Positions 1 to 5,697 of a stretch of 7,663 bases of DNA are shown here, piece after piece. The stretch is from an uncultured Bacilli bacterium (GTDB lineage Bacteria > Bacillota_I > Bacilli_A > RF39 > UBA660), in contig CALVJC010000078.1 of NCBI GenBank assembly GCA_944331945.1, positions 1 to 7,663 of the forward strand, written 5' to 3'. How positions within the stretch are numbered: the stretch's first letter is position 1; every line of letters starts with the position of its first letter. The position numbers were made by a program, and so were the translations under genes. The notes under the pieces were generated by a model. That model was not told where the DNA came from. It did no database searches and saw only the letters and a list, made by a program, of their open reading frames with translations.

Positions 1-306
1 GCACTAGAGAGATTGGCCCAAGATGAAGAATTTGGAGCCTTATATGATGCAAGAGAAGAACAAAGAAGACTTGAGAATTCTGCCCGAATCGAAGGATATG
101 AAGAAGGCGAGAGTATCGGCCTAAAAAAGGGTGAAAGCATTGGCTTAAAGAAAGGTGAAAGCATTGGCTTAAAGAAAGGCGAAAACATTGGCTTAAACAA
201 AGGAAAAGCTTCTGTAGCCGCTTCGATGCTAAAAGATGATTTAAATCCTAGTTTAATTGCTAAATATACTGGCTTGAGTCAACAAGAAATCTTACAATTA
301 AGATAG
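1..306 (+). CDS. Rpn-like PD-(D/E)XK nuclease/transposase family protein, C-terminal part only
   Basis: The reading frame is open from the first base and ends at TAG 304-306, so the gene begins upstream and about 101 C-terminal codons are visible. The stretch ERLAQDEEFGALYDAREE, followed by a charged, Gly-Lys/Glu-rich repeated linker and a short helical tail (KYTGLSQQEI), is the typical C-terminus of the Rpn/PDDEXK_2 family, whose full members are roughly 280-320 residues with the PD-(D/E)XK catalytic core in the N-terminal half. That core is not in the window, so nuclease activity cannot be judged. The linker carries four tandem GESIGLKK-type units. A TTG at base 13 has no good ribosome site and lies inside the conserved region, so I do not take it as the start. 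The tail resembles the region that acts as sigma-like HTH or dimer contact only by helix pattern; function of the tail is not known to me. Transcription ends at the hairpin at 328-361. Family call is from recognised motif, not a search. Confidence 0.72.
   Translation, partial: ALERLAQDEEFGALYDAREEQRRLENSARIEGYEEGESIGLKKGESIGLKKGESIGLKKGENIGLNKGKASVAASMLKDDLNPSLIAKYTGLSQQEILQLR
106..201 (+). repeat. Four tandem in-frame 24-bp repeats in the Rpn-like gene
   Basis: Units lie at 106-129, 130-153, 154-177 and 178-201. Each encodes an eight-residue unit of the form GE(S/N)IGL(K/N)K. Units 2 and 3 are identical in all 24 bases; unit 1 differs at synonymous positions and unit 4 has changes giving Asn in two places. 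Because the unit is a multiple of three, gain or loss by slippage keeps the frame and only changes linker length. Confidence 0.95.
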
Positions 307-327
307 AGATTAGATAAAGTGAATAAG

Positions 328-361
328 AAAAAAGGAACCTGCATTTCACGGGTTCCTTTTT
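328..361. terminator. Bidirectional intrinsic terminator
   Basis: GGAACC at 334-339 pairs with GGTTCC at 351-356, extendable by a T-G and a G-C pair to a loop at 342-348. A run of A at 328-333 precedes it and a run of T at 357-361 follows it, so the hairpin is followed by a U tract when read in either direction. It sits between the Rpn-like gene (stop at 306, plus strand) and the convergent small gene (stop at 375, minus strand) and can end both transcripts. Confidence 0.9.
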
Positions 362-374
362 GTTACGCTAGAGA

Positions 375-542
375 CTAATGAGAATATCTAGCACCAATAA
401 CAATGACAAGTAAAATAAATAATACTAAGATAATAGCATAATTGTTGCCTTGATTAGAGCCCCAGCCCCATCCACAACCATAAGAAGGCCACCAGTAGTT
501 TTGCATTCCGCAACCACAGCTGCCTCCGCCGTAATAATACAT
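375..542 (-). CDS. YjcZ-like tiny membrane protein (sporulation-associated family)
   Basis: This 55-residue protein starts at ATG 542-540 and stops at TAG 377-375. The start is well supported: AAAGGAGG at 557-550 lies seven bases upstream. The N-terminal half (residues 1-33) is MYYYGGG followed by a Gly/Cys/Trp/Tyr-rich stretch with cysteines at 9, 11 and 23 and four Trp. The C-terminal half is a single membrane segment, NYAIILVLFILLVIVIGA (residues 34-51), then RYSH. A Gly/Tyr-rich head followed by an (F/Y)A(L/I)I(L/V)VLFILL(V/I)IVG segment is the hallmark of the YjcZ/tiny-TM family of Bacillus and relatives; some members are sporulation-expressed, and biochemical function is unknown. The Trp-rich and Cys-rich head is more extreme than the usual Gly/Tyr version. 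A promoter at 562-588 lies just upstream, and it shares the terminator at 328-361 with the convergent Rpn-like gene. Function in this organism is inferred from the family only. Confidence 0.87.
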   Translation of the reverse strand: MYYYGGGSCGCGMQNYWWPSYGCGWGWGSNQGNNYAIILVLFILLVIVIGARYSH

Positions 543-561
543 ATGAATTCCTCCTTTATCT

Positions 562-588
562 ATTATAAAGTATGATGAACCTTGTCAA
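562..588 (-). promoter_or_regulatory. Promoter for the YjcZ-like gene
   Basis: On the minus strand TTGACA (588-583) and TATAAT (567-562) are both perfect vegetative consensus hexamers, but the spacer is only 15 bases, shorter than the usual 16-18. The predicted start of transcription, near 555, falls at the edge of the ribosome site, giving a leader of about 14 bases. If the gene is instead transcribed by a sporulation sigma factor, this match could be partly fortuitous. Confidence 0.55.
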
Positions 589-614
589 CTTGTTAATGAA
601 ATAGACTAGATTAC

Positions 615-644
615 TTGAGCAAAAATAGACTTTTGTGGTATGAT
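615..644 (+). promoter_or_regulatory. Extended -10 promoter for ftsW
   Basis: TTGAGC (615-620) and TATGAT (639-644) are separated by 18 bases, and TGG directly before the -10 forms an extended -10 element. Predicted transcription start is near 651, just before the ribosome site at 656-662. The 14 bases 631-644 (TTTTGTGGTATGAT) recur exactly in the promoter of the DUF192-like gene. The -10 also forms the left arm of an inverted repeat, TATGATA/TATCATA (639-645 and 650-656). Confidence 0.7.
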
Positions 645-671
645 AAATATATCATAAAAGGACGTGATGAG

Positions 672-1820
672 GTGAAGAAAACAAGACAAATTATTCGATA
701 TTTGGACAAACCTTTATTTATCATTAGTGCAATTCTTTTCCTCTTTGGACTTATCATGATCTTTTCAGCTAGTAATGTCACTGCTTATATGAGTGGAAGA
801 AGTGCCTATGATTATTTCTTTCGACAAGGCTTATTTCTAATTATTAGTTTTATTCTTTCGATGTTTCTAATTCGGTTTACTACCAAAGCCTATGGTATGA
901 TATCCAACGTATTGCTGATTATGTTTACAGCAGTTTTACTCTTGCTTTTGATTTATGGAAAAGCCACTAACTATGCAGTCAGTTGGATTCGAATTGGTTC
1001 CTTTACCATTCAACCCAGTGAGTTTATTAAAATTATTATGATTATTTGGATGGCCCGATATTATGAAGTCCATGCCAAGCGACTGGGTTCCTGGATCATT
1101 AGTGCCATTCCATTGGTAGTAGGAGCTTTTATTACCTTTTTGGTTATTTTACAACCCGATCTTGGAACTGCTATTATTTTTGCCCTTTTAGTTGGCTGCA
1201 TCTTTCTATCAGTACCAATTCCTCCTAAAGTAAAAAAGAATATCATTTTGTTTGCGATTATTCTAATTCTAGGGGTAGCCGTTGTTCTATTGTTGTCTGG
1301 AAAATCATTTTTACAAAATAGACAATTGGAACGTTTTAACTTTACGAATCCTTGTGACCGCCTATTAGATACTGGAAATCAAGTTTGTAATGGTTATATT
1401 GCCATTAATAATGGCGGATTAACTGGAATTGGTCTTGGTAATAGTACCCAAAAATATTTATATTTACCATATCCTTATACAGACTTTATTTATGCGGTGA
1501 TTGTCGAGGAATTAGGTGCCTTAGTAGGGGTAGCCTTGATTCTTGCTTATATGTATGTTCTTTATCGCATTATAAAAATTGGCAAAAATAGTTATACGAA
1601 TCGAGGAGCGGTTATTTGCTATGGTGTAGCAGTTTATATCTTTATTCACATTGCTGTAAATTTAATGGGACTATTAGGCTTAATGCCAATGACAGGAGTA
1701 CCGTTACCATTCGTCTGTTATGGAGGAAGCTTCACCATGTGCTTGATGTTTGCTCTTACTTTTGTCCAGCGAGTCAACATCGAAACAAAAATTCGTGATG
1801 AAAAATTTAAAAAAGTATAA
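672..1820 (+). CDS. ftsW: FtsW-type SEDS peptidoglycan glycosyltransferase
   Basis: This 382-residue polytopic membrane protein polymerises lipid II into glycan strands, normally with a class B penicillin-binding protein, at the septum. Start chosen is GTG 672: AAAAGGA at 656-662 lies nine bases upstream, and the protein then begins VKKTRQIIRYLDKPLF before the first membrane helix. An in-frame TTG at 615 is rejected because it coincides with the promoter -35. Family motifs: IQPSEFIKI (about 113-121), LQPDLGTA (160-167), GLGNSTQKYLYLP (254-266), YTDFIYAVIVEELG (269-282) with the essential-type Asp271, and PMTGVPLPF.CYGGS (339-353). The FSASNVTAY head and NSTQK..YLP motif favour FtsW over RodA or SpoVE, but paralogues are close and this is not certain. 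Odd points: an extracytoplasmic Cys228/Cys239 pair, and Cys349 where SYGG is usual. Length is normal (about 380-400). It is a single-gene transcript, closed by hairpins at 1829-1880. Confidence 0.9.
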   Translation: MKKTRQIIRYLDKPLFIISAILFLFGLIMIFSASNVTAYMSGRSAYDYFFRQGLFLIISFILSMFLIRFTTKAYGMISNVLLIMFTAVLLLLLIYGKATNYAVSWIRIGSFTIQPSEFIKIIMIIWMARYYEVHAKRLGSWIISAIPLVVGAFITFLVILQPDLGTAIIFALLVGCIFLSVPIPPKVKKNIILFAIILILGVAVVLLLSGKSFLQNRQLERFNFTNPCDRLLDTGNQVCNGYIAINNGGLTGIGLGNSTQKYLYLPYPYTDFIYAVIVEELGALVGVALILAYMYVLYRIIKIGKNSYTNRGAVICYGVAVYIFIHIAVNLMGLLGLMPMTGVPLPFVCYGGSFTMCLMFALTFVQRVNIETKIRDEKFKKV

Positions 1821-1828
1821 AAATTTAA

Positions 1829-1854
1829 TTTTCAGCCCCTTTTTGGGCTGAAAA
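1829..1854 (+). terminator. First of two tandem hairpins after ftsW
   Basis: TTTTCAGCCC (1829-1838) pairs perfectly with GGGCTGAAAA (1845-1854) around a six-base loop. No T run follows it (TGCAAAATT comes next), so alone it is not a classical terminator; it may protect the 3' end of the ftsW mRNA or work together with the next hairpin. Confidence 0.75.
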
Positions 1855-1857
1855 TGC

Positions 1858-1880
1858 AAAATTCCCTAGGGGAATTTTTT
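1858..1880 (+). terminator. Intrinsic terminator after ftsW (second hairpin)
   Basis: AAAATTCCC (1858-1866) pairs with GGGAATTTT (1870-1878) over a three-base loop, and the T run continues to 1880 followed by ATTTTG. This is the better terminator of the pair and separates ftsW from the competence operon. Confidence 0.8.
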
Positions 1881-1922
1881 ATTTTGCGCCATTTTTTATG
1901 CTGAATTTTAAAAATTGGTCAT

Positions 1923-1951
1923 TTGCCAAGAAAAAAATCTTATGCTAAAGT
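1923..1951 (+). promoter_or_regulatory. Probable promoter of the comEA-comEC-dnaI operon
   Basis: TTGCCA (1923-1928, one mismatch to TTGACA) is 17 bases from TAAAGT (1946-1951, two mismatches to TATAAT), and TGC immediately before the -10 makes an extended element. Predicted transcription start is near 1958, three bases before the AAAGGAGG ribosome site. No recognisable ComK box or streptococcal com box was seen nearby. Confidence 0.5.
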
Positions 1952-1976
1952 GCTAAACAGAAAGGAGGAAGAAGAA

Positions 1977-2669
1977 ATGACTTGGACTTACCGTCATCGA
2001 AAGCAATTGCTTTTAGGACTTCTAATTATCTTACTATTAGGAAGCCTTACCCTTGTTTTTACTTTTCGAAAGGGAAAAGAACCACAAGAAAAGGAAGAGA
2101 GTCTTGTCTTGACCAAGGAGGAAGAAACCCCTACAGATCAAGAACAAGAAACAGAAGAAGAATTCTATTTGGTAGATATCAAAGGCGAAGTGAATATGCC
2201 CGGTACCTATTCGGTGAAAAAAGAGAGTAGAGTCATTGATGTTATTCACTTAGCAGGAGATCTAACGGCTCAAGCGGATACTTCAGTCATTAATTTATCC
2301 AAAAAAGTAGAGGATGAAATGGTGATTGTTATCTATAGTCAAGAAGAAGTAGCGAATTTCACTAAGATCAAAGAAGAAGAGGAACAAAAGCAAGAATTAT
2401 GCAGACAACCTCAAGATTCTCTTGTTATTAATGATGCTTGCATTACGAGTGAAGATCAAGAATTACCAGAAACAAATGGTAAGATTTCTCTAAATACTGC
2501 CACCAAAGAAGAATTGATGAGCTTATCTGGAATTGGAGAAGCCAAAGCCGAAGCAATTATAAAATATCGAGAAGAAGTAGGTCCATTTCAAACCATTGAA
2601 GAAATTATGGAAGTTTCCGGAATAGGAGAAGAACTCTTTGCTCAGATTAAGGAAAATATTACTACTTAA
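1977..2669 (+). CDS. comEA: ComEA, competence DNA receptor
   Basis: This 230-residue membrane-anchored protein binds double-stranded DNA outside the membrane and passes it to ComEC. Start is ATG 1977: AAAGGAGG at 1961-1968 lies eight bases upstream, while a longer TTG start at 1923 coincides with the promoter -35. Order of parts: a basic head and one membrane helix (about 10-30), an acidic Glu/Lys-rich linker (33-61), a SLBB-type domain starting FYLVDIKGEVNMPGTY (63-126), a charged second linker with Cys142 and Cys155, and a ComEA-type double helix-hairpin-helix (170-228) with ISLNTATKEEL, SGIGEAKAEAI and SGIGEELFAQI. The GIG turns contact the DNA backbone in this fold. Length is close to B. 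subtilis ComEA (about 205). The comEB gene found between comEA and comEC in B. subtilis is missing here; comEC overlaps the end of comEA. Confidence 0.95.
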   Translation: MTWTYRHRKQLLLGLLIILLLGSLTLVFTFRKGKEPQEKEESLVLTKEEETPTDQEQETEEEFYLVDIKGEVNMPGTYSVKKESRVIDVIHLAGDLTAQADTSVINLSKKVEDEMVIVIYSQEEVANFTKIKEEEEQKQELCRQPQDSLVINDACITSEDQELPETNGKISLNTATKEELMSLSGIGEAKAEAIIKYREEVGPFQTIEEIMEVSGIGEELFAQIKENITT

Positions 2670-4752
2670 AAGCCCCTATGTTATTTTGTTCCTTGTGAGT
2701 TGCTTATACCTTGCCCTCGCTCAAATAATGCCAAAAAACTCCCTTTATGCAGGAACAGAAGAAACCATAGAAGGCTACATCACAGAAATGAATTTTGATG
2801 GTGCAAAGCTAAGTATGACGATCAAAGGAAAAGAACCTTTTATAGCCTCTTATTATGCCAAAACAGAAGAAGAACGAAAAAAATTGCAACAAGAATTGTC
2901 TTTAGGAGACACCGTTCTTCTTACTGGAACGTTAAACCATCCTCATACTACCAAAAACTTTAATTCTTTTTCTTATCAAGAATACTTAGCTAGAAACCAA
3001 ATCTTTTATTTCTTTCAAGCAGATTCCATTACTAGAGTCAAGAAGAATCAAAATATCTTATGGTGTATCAAAACGAAAATAAAAAACTTCATTACCTCTT
3101 TTAACCAAAACGCAAAATATATCAATACTTTTGTATTAGGAAATCAAAATGACGTAGAAAAGGAGGTTCGTTCAAATTTTCAAAAAATTGGTATTTCCCA
3201 CCTGTTTGCCTTATCAGGAACCCAAATTACATTTTTATCAGACCTAATACAAAAAATATTAACCAAAAGAAAAAAATCAGATCTTCAAAAATTAATAATC
3301 ACACAAAGTATCCTGCTAAGCTATTATCTAGTAATTGATCCCTGTGCCGCTATTGATCGGGCTTTAGTCTTTCAATTCTTCTTTTCGGTAAACAAAACCT
3401 ATGATTTTCATATTTCTCCTTTCCAATTGATTCTGCTATCTTTATCTGTTTTATTCTTATGGCATCCAAATTATATTTTTGATATTGGTTTTCAGTATGC
3501 CACGGTAATATCCGTCGGTCTCATCTTGTATAGCACGAAGAAGAAACAGCATTCAAAGATAGCAGAACTTTTTTTCGTTTCTCTTTTAAGTTTTCTTTTT
3601 AGTATTCCGATATCTCTTTATCATTTTTCGAAAATAAATCCTCTTTCGATTCTTTATAATCTATTCTATGTTCCCTATATTAACTTTTTCGTTTTTCCTC
3701 TTTCTATTATTACATTATGTCTTCCTTTTTGTTCTCCCTTATTATCCCTTTTCACAACTTTTTTAGAAAAAAGTGTTTCTTTGTTAGCAAAGATTCCCTT
3801 TGGCGAACTCGTCTTTGCCAAAGCTCCTTTGATTCTCTATCTTTTTTATGCTTTTCTGATTGCTTTTCTTCTATTAGGAAAAAAGAAAAAACTTTGGTTC
3901 CTTCTTCTGTTACTGACACTAGGATGTCACTTTATTGCTCCTAAAATAATCCAAGAAGATCGGCTTTTTATGATCGATGTTGGACAAGGAGATTCCTTTT
4001 TGATTCAATCAGAAGGGAAGACCCTGTTAATTGATACCGGTGGAAAAATGGAATATGTAAAAGAAGACTGGCAAAAAGGAAAAGAGAAAACCAAAAGTGG
4101 GACCTATACCATTTCCTTCCTTTCGTCGCTTGGGATCACCAAACTAGATTATCTTTTAATCACCCATGGCGATGCTGATCATGCCAAAGAAGCCATAACG
4201 TTAATCGATCAAATTCCGATTGGAAAAATCTATTATAACGAAGGAAAGATTAATTCTTTGGAAAAAGAAATATTAAAGGAAGCCAAACAGAAAAAAATCG
4301 ATTTCGAGCAACTAAAACAAAATCAAATCCTAAAACTAGGAAACTTCACGTTTCAAGTTCTTAGTAAAGATCTAGAGGAAGAAAACGATAGTAGTATCAT
4401 TCTCTACGGTGAAAGAGAAGAAAATACTTTGCTTTTTATGGGAGATGCGAGTATCAAAAGTGAACAAGAACTTTTGAAAACCTATACGTTAAAAGAAATT
4501 GATTTCTTAAAAATTGGTCATCATGGTTCTAGAACGAGTAGTAGTGAATCTTTTCTTGCCCAAATAAAACCAAAAGTCGGTTTGATTTCAGCTGGAGTAG
4601 ACAATTCATTTAATCATCCTCATCAAGACGTTGTTAAGCGCTACCAACAATATGGAACAACTCTTTTCTCTACCATAACCGATGGCATGGTTGAAATTAA
4701 TTTCACTACTCGTAAAATAAAAACCTATATGGGAAAACAATTGTCTTTTTAG
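2638..4752 (+). CDS. comEC: ComEC, competence DNA-uptake channel
   Basis: This 704-residue protein is the membrane channel through which one strand enters the cytoplasm. TTG 2638 is the best start: TAGGAGA at 2623-2629 is eight bases upstream and gives MLRLRK before a membrane helix (about 12-30); it overlaps comEA by 32 bases, so coupling is likely. A DUF4131 (OB-fold-like) N-loop spans roughly 40-135. The Competence domain (about 160-430) has FVLGNQND (165-172), GISHLFALSGTQITF (185-199), IDRA and FDIGFQYA motifs and many helices. A metallo-beta-lactamase-like domain covers about 443-700: MIDVGQGDSF (445-454), THGDADH (509-515), FMGDA (600-604), GHHGSRTS (627-634) and NHPH (659-662), so the metal ligands look intact. 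Differences from B. subtilis (776 aa): shorter, Gln196 where SGLH usually has His, and no Cys pair in the N-loop where the B. subtilis disulfide sits. It is followed by dnaI after 39 bases without a terminator. Confidence 0.94.
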   Translation: MLRLRKILLLKSPYVILFLVSCLYLALAQIMPKNSLYAGTEETIEGYITEMNFDGAKLSMTIKGKEPFIASYYAKTEEERKKLQQELSLGDTVLLTGTLNHPHTTKNFNSFSYQEYLARNQIFYFFQADSITRVKKNQNILWCIKTKIKNFITSFNQNAKYINTFVLGNQNDVEKEVRSNFQKIGISHLFALSGTQITFLSDLIQKILTKRKKSDLQKLIITQSILLSYYLVIDPCAAIDRALVFQFFFSVNKTYDFHISPFQLILLSLSVLFLWHPNYIFDIGFQYATVISVGLILYSTKKKQHSKIAELFFVSLLSFLFSIPISLYHFSKINPLSILYNLFYVPYINFFVFPLSIITLCLPFCSPLLSLFTTFLEKSVSLLAKIPFGELVFAKAPLILYLFYAFLIAFLLLGKKKKLWFLLLLLTLGCHFIAPKIIQEDRLFMIDVGQGDSFLIQSEGKTLLIDTGGKMEYVKEDWQKGKEKTKSGTYTISFLSSLGITKLDYLLITHGDADHAKEAITLIDQIPIGKIYYNEGKINSLEKEILKEAKQKKIDFEQLKQNQILKLGNFTFQVLSKDLEEENDSSIILYGEREENTLLFMGDASIKSEQELLKTYTLKEIDFLKIGHHGSRTSSSESFLAQIKPKVGLISAGVDNSFNHPHQDVVKRYQQYGTTLFSTITDGMVEINFTTRKIKTYMGKQLSF

Positions 4753-4791
4753 AAGAAATAGCTTAAAATAAAAGAAAAGGAAGTGTTCTAA

Positions 4792-5697
4792 ATGCAGAAG
4801 ATCAAAAATATCATTCAAAAAGAAAATAAAACAAAATTAAAACAAGCTTACATTGAAGCTTGTCAAGATCAAGACTTTAGAACCTACGTCGATCATCTTC
4901 CCCTTGCCGATGAGGCTCTAGAAAACTATACTTCCTCTTTGGAAGATGCCGTAAAAGAACAAAAAAACTGTCATCAATGTCCTGGTTTAAAAGACTGTCC
5001 AAACACCTTAAAAGGACATGTATTAACGGCTTTACCTAGAGAAAAAGGTTTAATTTTCTCTTATTTACCTTGTGCCAAACTAGAACGGAAAGAAAAATCT
5101 CTGGCTTATCAAAAAAATATTACTTGTTATGATTTACCCAAAGAAATGAAAGATGCCTCTTTTCAAAAAATGGATAAAAGTGATAAAAAAAGATTCCCCA
5201 TTATGGAATATTTTACGGAATTTATTAAACAATATCGCAAAGGCGAAAATCCCAAAGGACTTTATCTCCATGGATCTTTCGGGAGTGGTAAAACCTATAT
5301 GATCGCTGCTTTATTTAATGAACTGGCCAAAAAAGATGTTTCAAGTGTTTTAGTTTACTATCCCGAATTACTACGTTCTTTGAAATCTTCTTTTGGAAGT
5401 GATTATGAAGATCGTTATGAATATATCAAAAAAGCTCCCTTGCTATTACTAGATGACATTGGAGCAGAAAATACCACCGCTTGGAGTAGAGATGAAGTTT
5501 TAGGACCTATCTTACAATATCGGATGGAAGAACACTTACCAACTTTCTTCACTTCAAACTTCACTATGGAAGAATTGGAACGCAATTTAAGTATGACTAG
5601 TAACGGTGTGGAGCAGGTCAAGGCCAAACGAATTATCGAACGAATCAAACAATTGACCGTCGATCTTTCCTTAAATAGTAAAAACAGAAGAGAATAG
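4792..5697 (+). CDS. dnaI: DnaI-type primosomal helicase loader
   Basis: This 301-residue cytoplasmic AAA+ protein loads the replicative DnaB-type helicase (DnaC in B. subtilis) onto DNA during replication initiation and restart. Start is ATG 4792 with AGGAAG at 4778-4783 eight bases upstream. The N-terminal helicase-binding domain has Cys60, Cys63, His76 and Cys94, spaced almost as the zinc ligands of B. subtilis DnaI (Cys67, Cys70, His84, Cys101); Cys69 is additional. The C-terminal ATPase has Walker A GSFGSGKT (161-168), Walker B LLLLDDIG (217-224), a sensor-1-like TSNF stretch and a basic RIIERI arginine-finger region near 280. Length matches B. subtilis DnaI (311). In many Bacilli dnaI sits beside dnaB; here it follows comEC and no dnaB is visible in the window. 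It probably shares the comEA transcript. Its stop codon directly abuts the stop codon of the convergent DUF192-like gene. Confidence 0.94.
   Translation: MQKIKNIIQKENKTKLKQAYIEACQDQDFRTYVDHLPLADEALENYTSSLEDAVKEQKNCHQCPGLKDCPNTLKGHVLTALPREKGLIFSYLPCAKLERKEKSLAYQKNITCYDLPKEMKDASFQKMDKSDKKRFPIMEYFTEFIKQYRKGENPKGLYLHGSFGSGKTYMIAALFNELAKKDVSSVLVYYPELLRSLKSSFGSDYEDRYEYIKKAPLLLLDDIGAENTTAWSRDEVLGPILQYRMEEHLPTFFTSNFTMEELERNLSMTSNGVEQVKAKRIIERIKQLTVDLSLNSKNRRE

Noticed and set aside
106..201. CRISPR-like or tandem non-coding repeat
   Set aside because: Units are contiguous with no spacers, are multiples of three and encode a regular peptide repeat, so they belong to the gene.
1..306. Mobile-element boundary at the left edge
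   Set aside because: The Rpn-like family is transposase-related in name, but no inverted repeats, target duplications or integrase are visible in the window.
615..671. TTG-initiated 19-residue extension of FtsW
   Set aside because: It overlaps the promoter -35 and -10 and the predicted transcription start, and GTG 672 has a good ribosome site.
1884..1922. Riboswitch or ComK box before comEA
   Set aside because: Only about 60 AT-rich bases lie between the terminator and the ribosome site; no paired AAAA-N5-TTTT boxes or conserved RNA fold were found.
4606..4818. Minus-strand 70-codon frame over the comEC 3' end
   Set aside because: It runs opposite the conserved metallo-beta-lactamase motifs of comEC and the dnaI start, with no ribosome site; it is a shadow frame.
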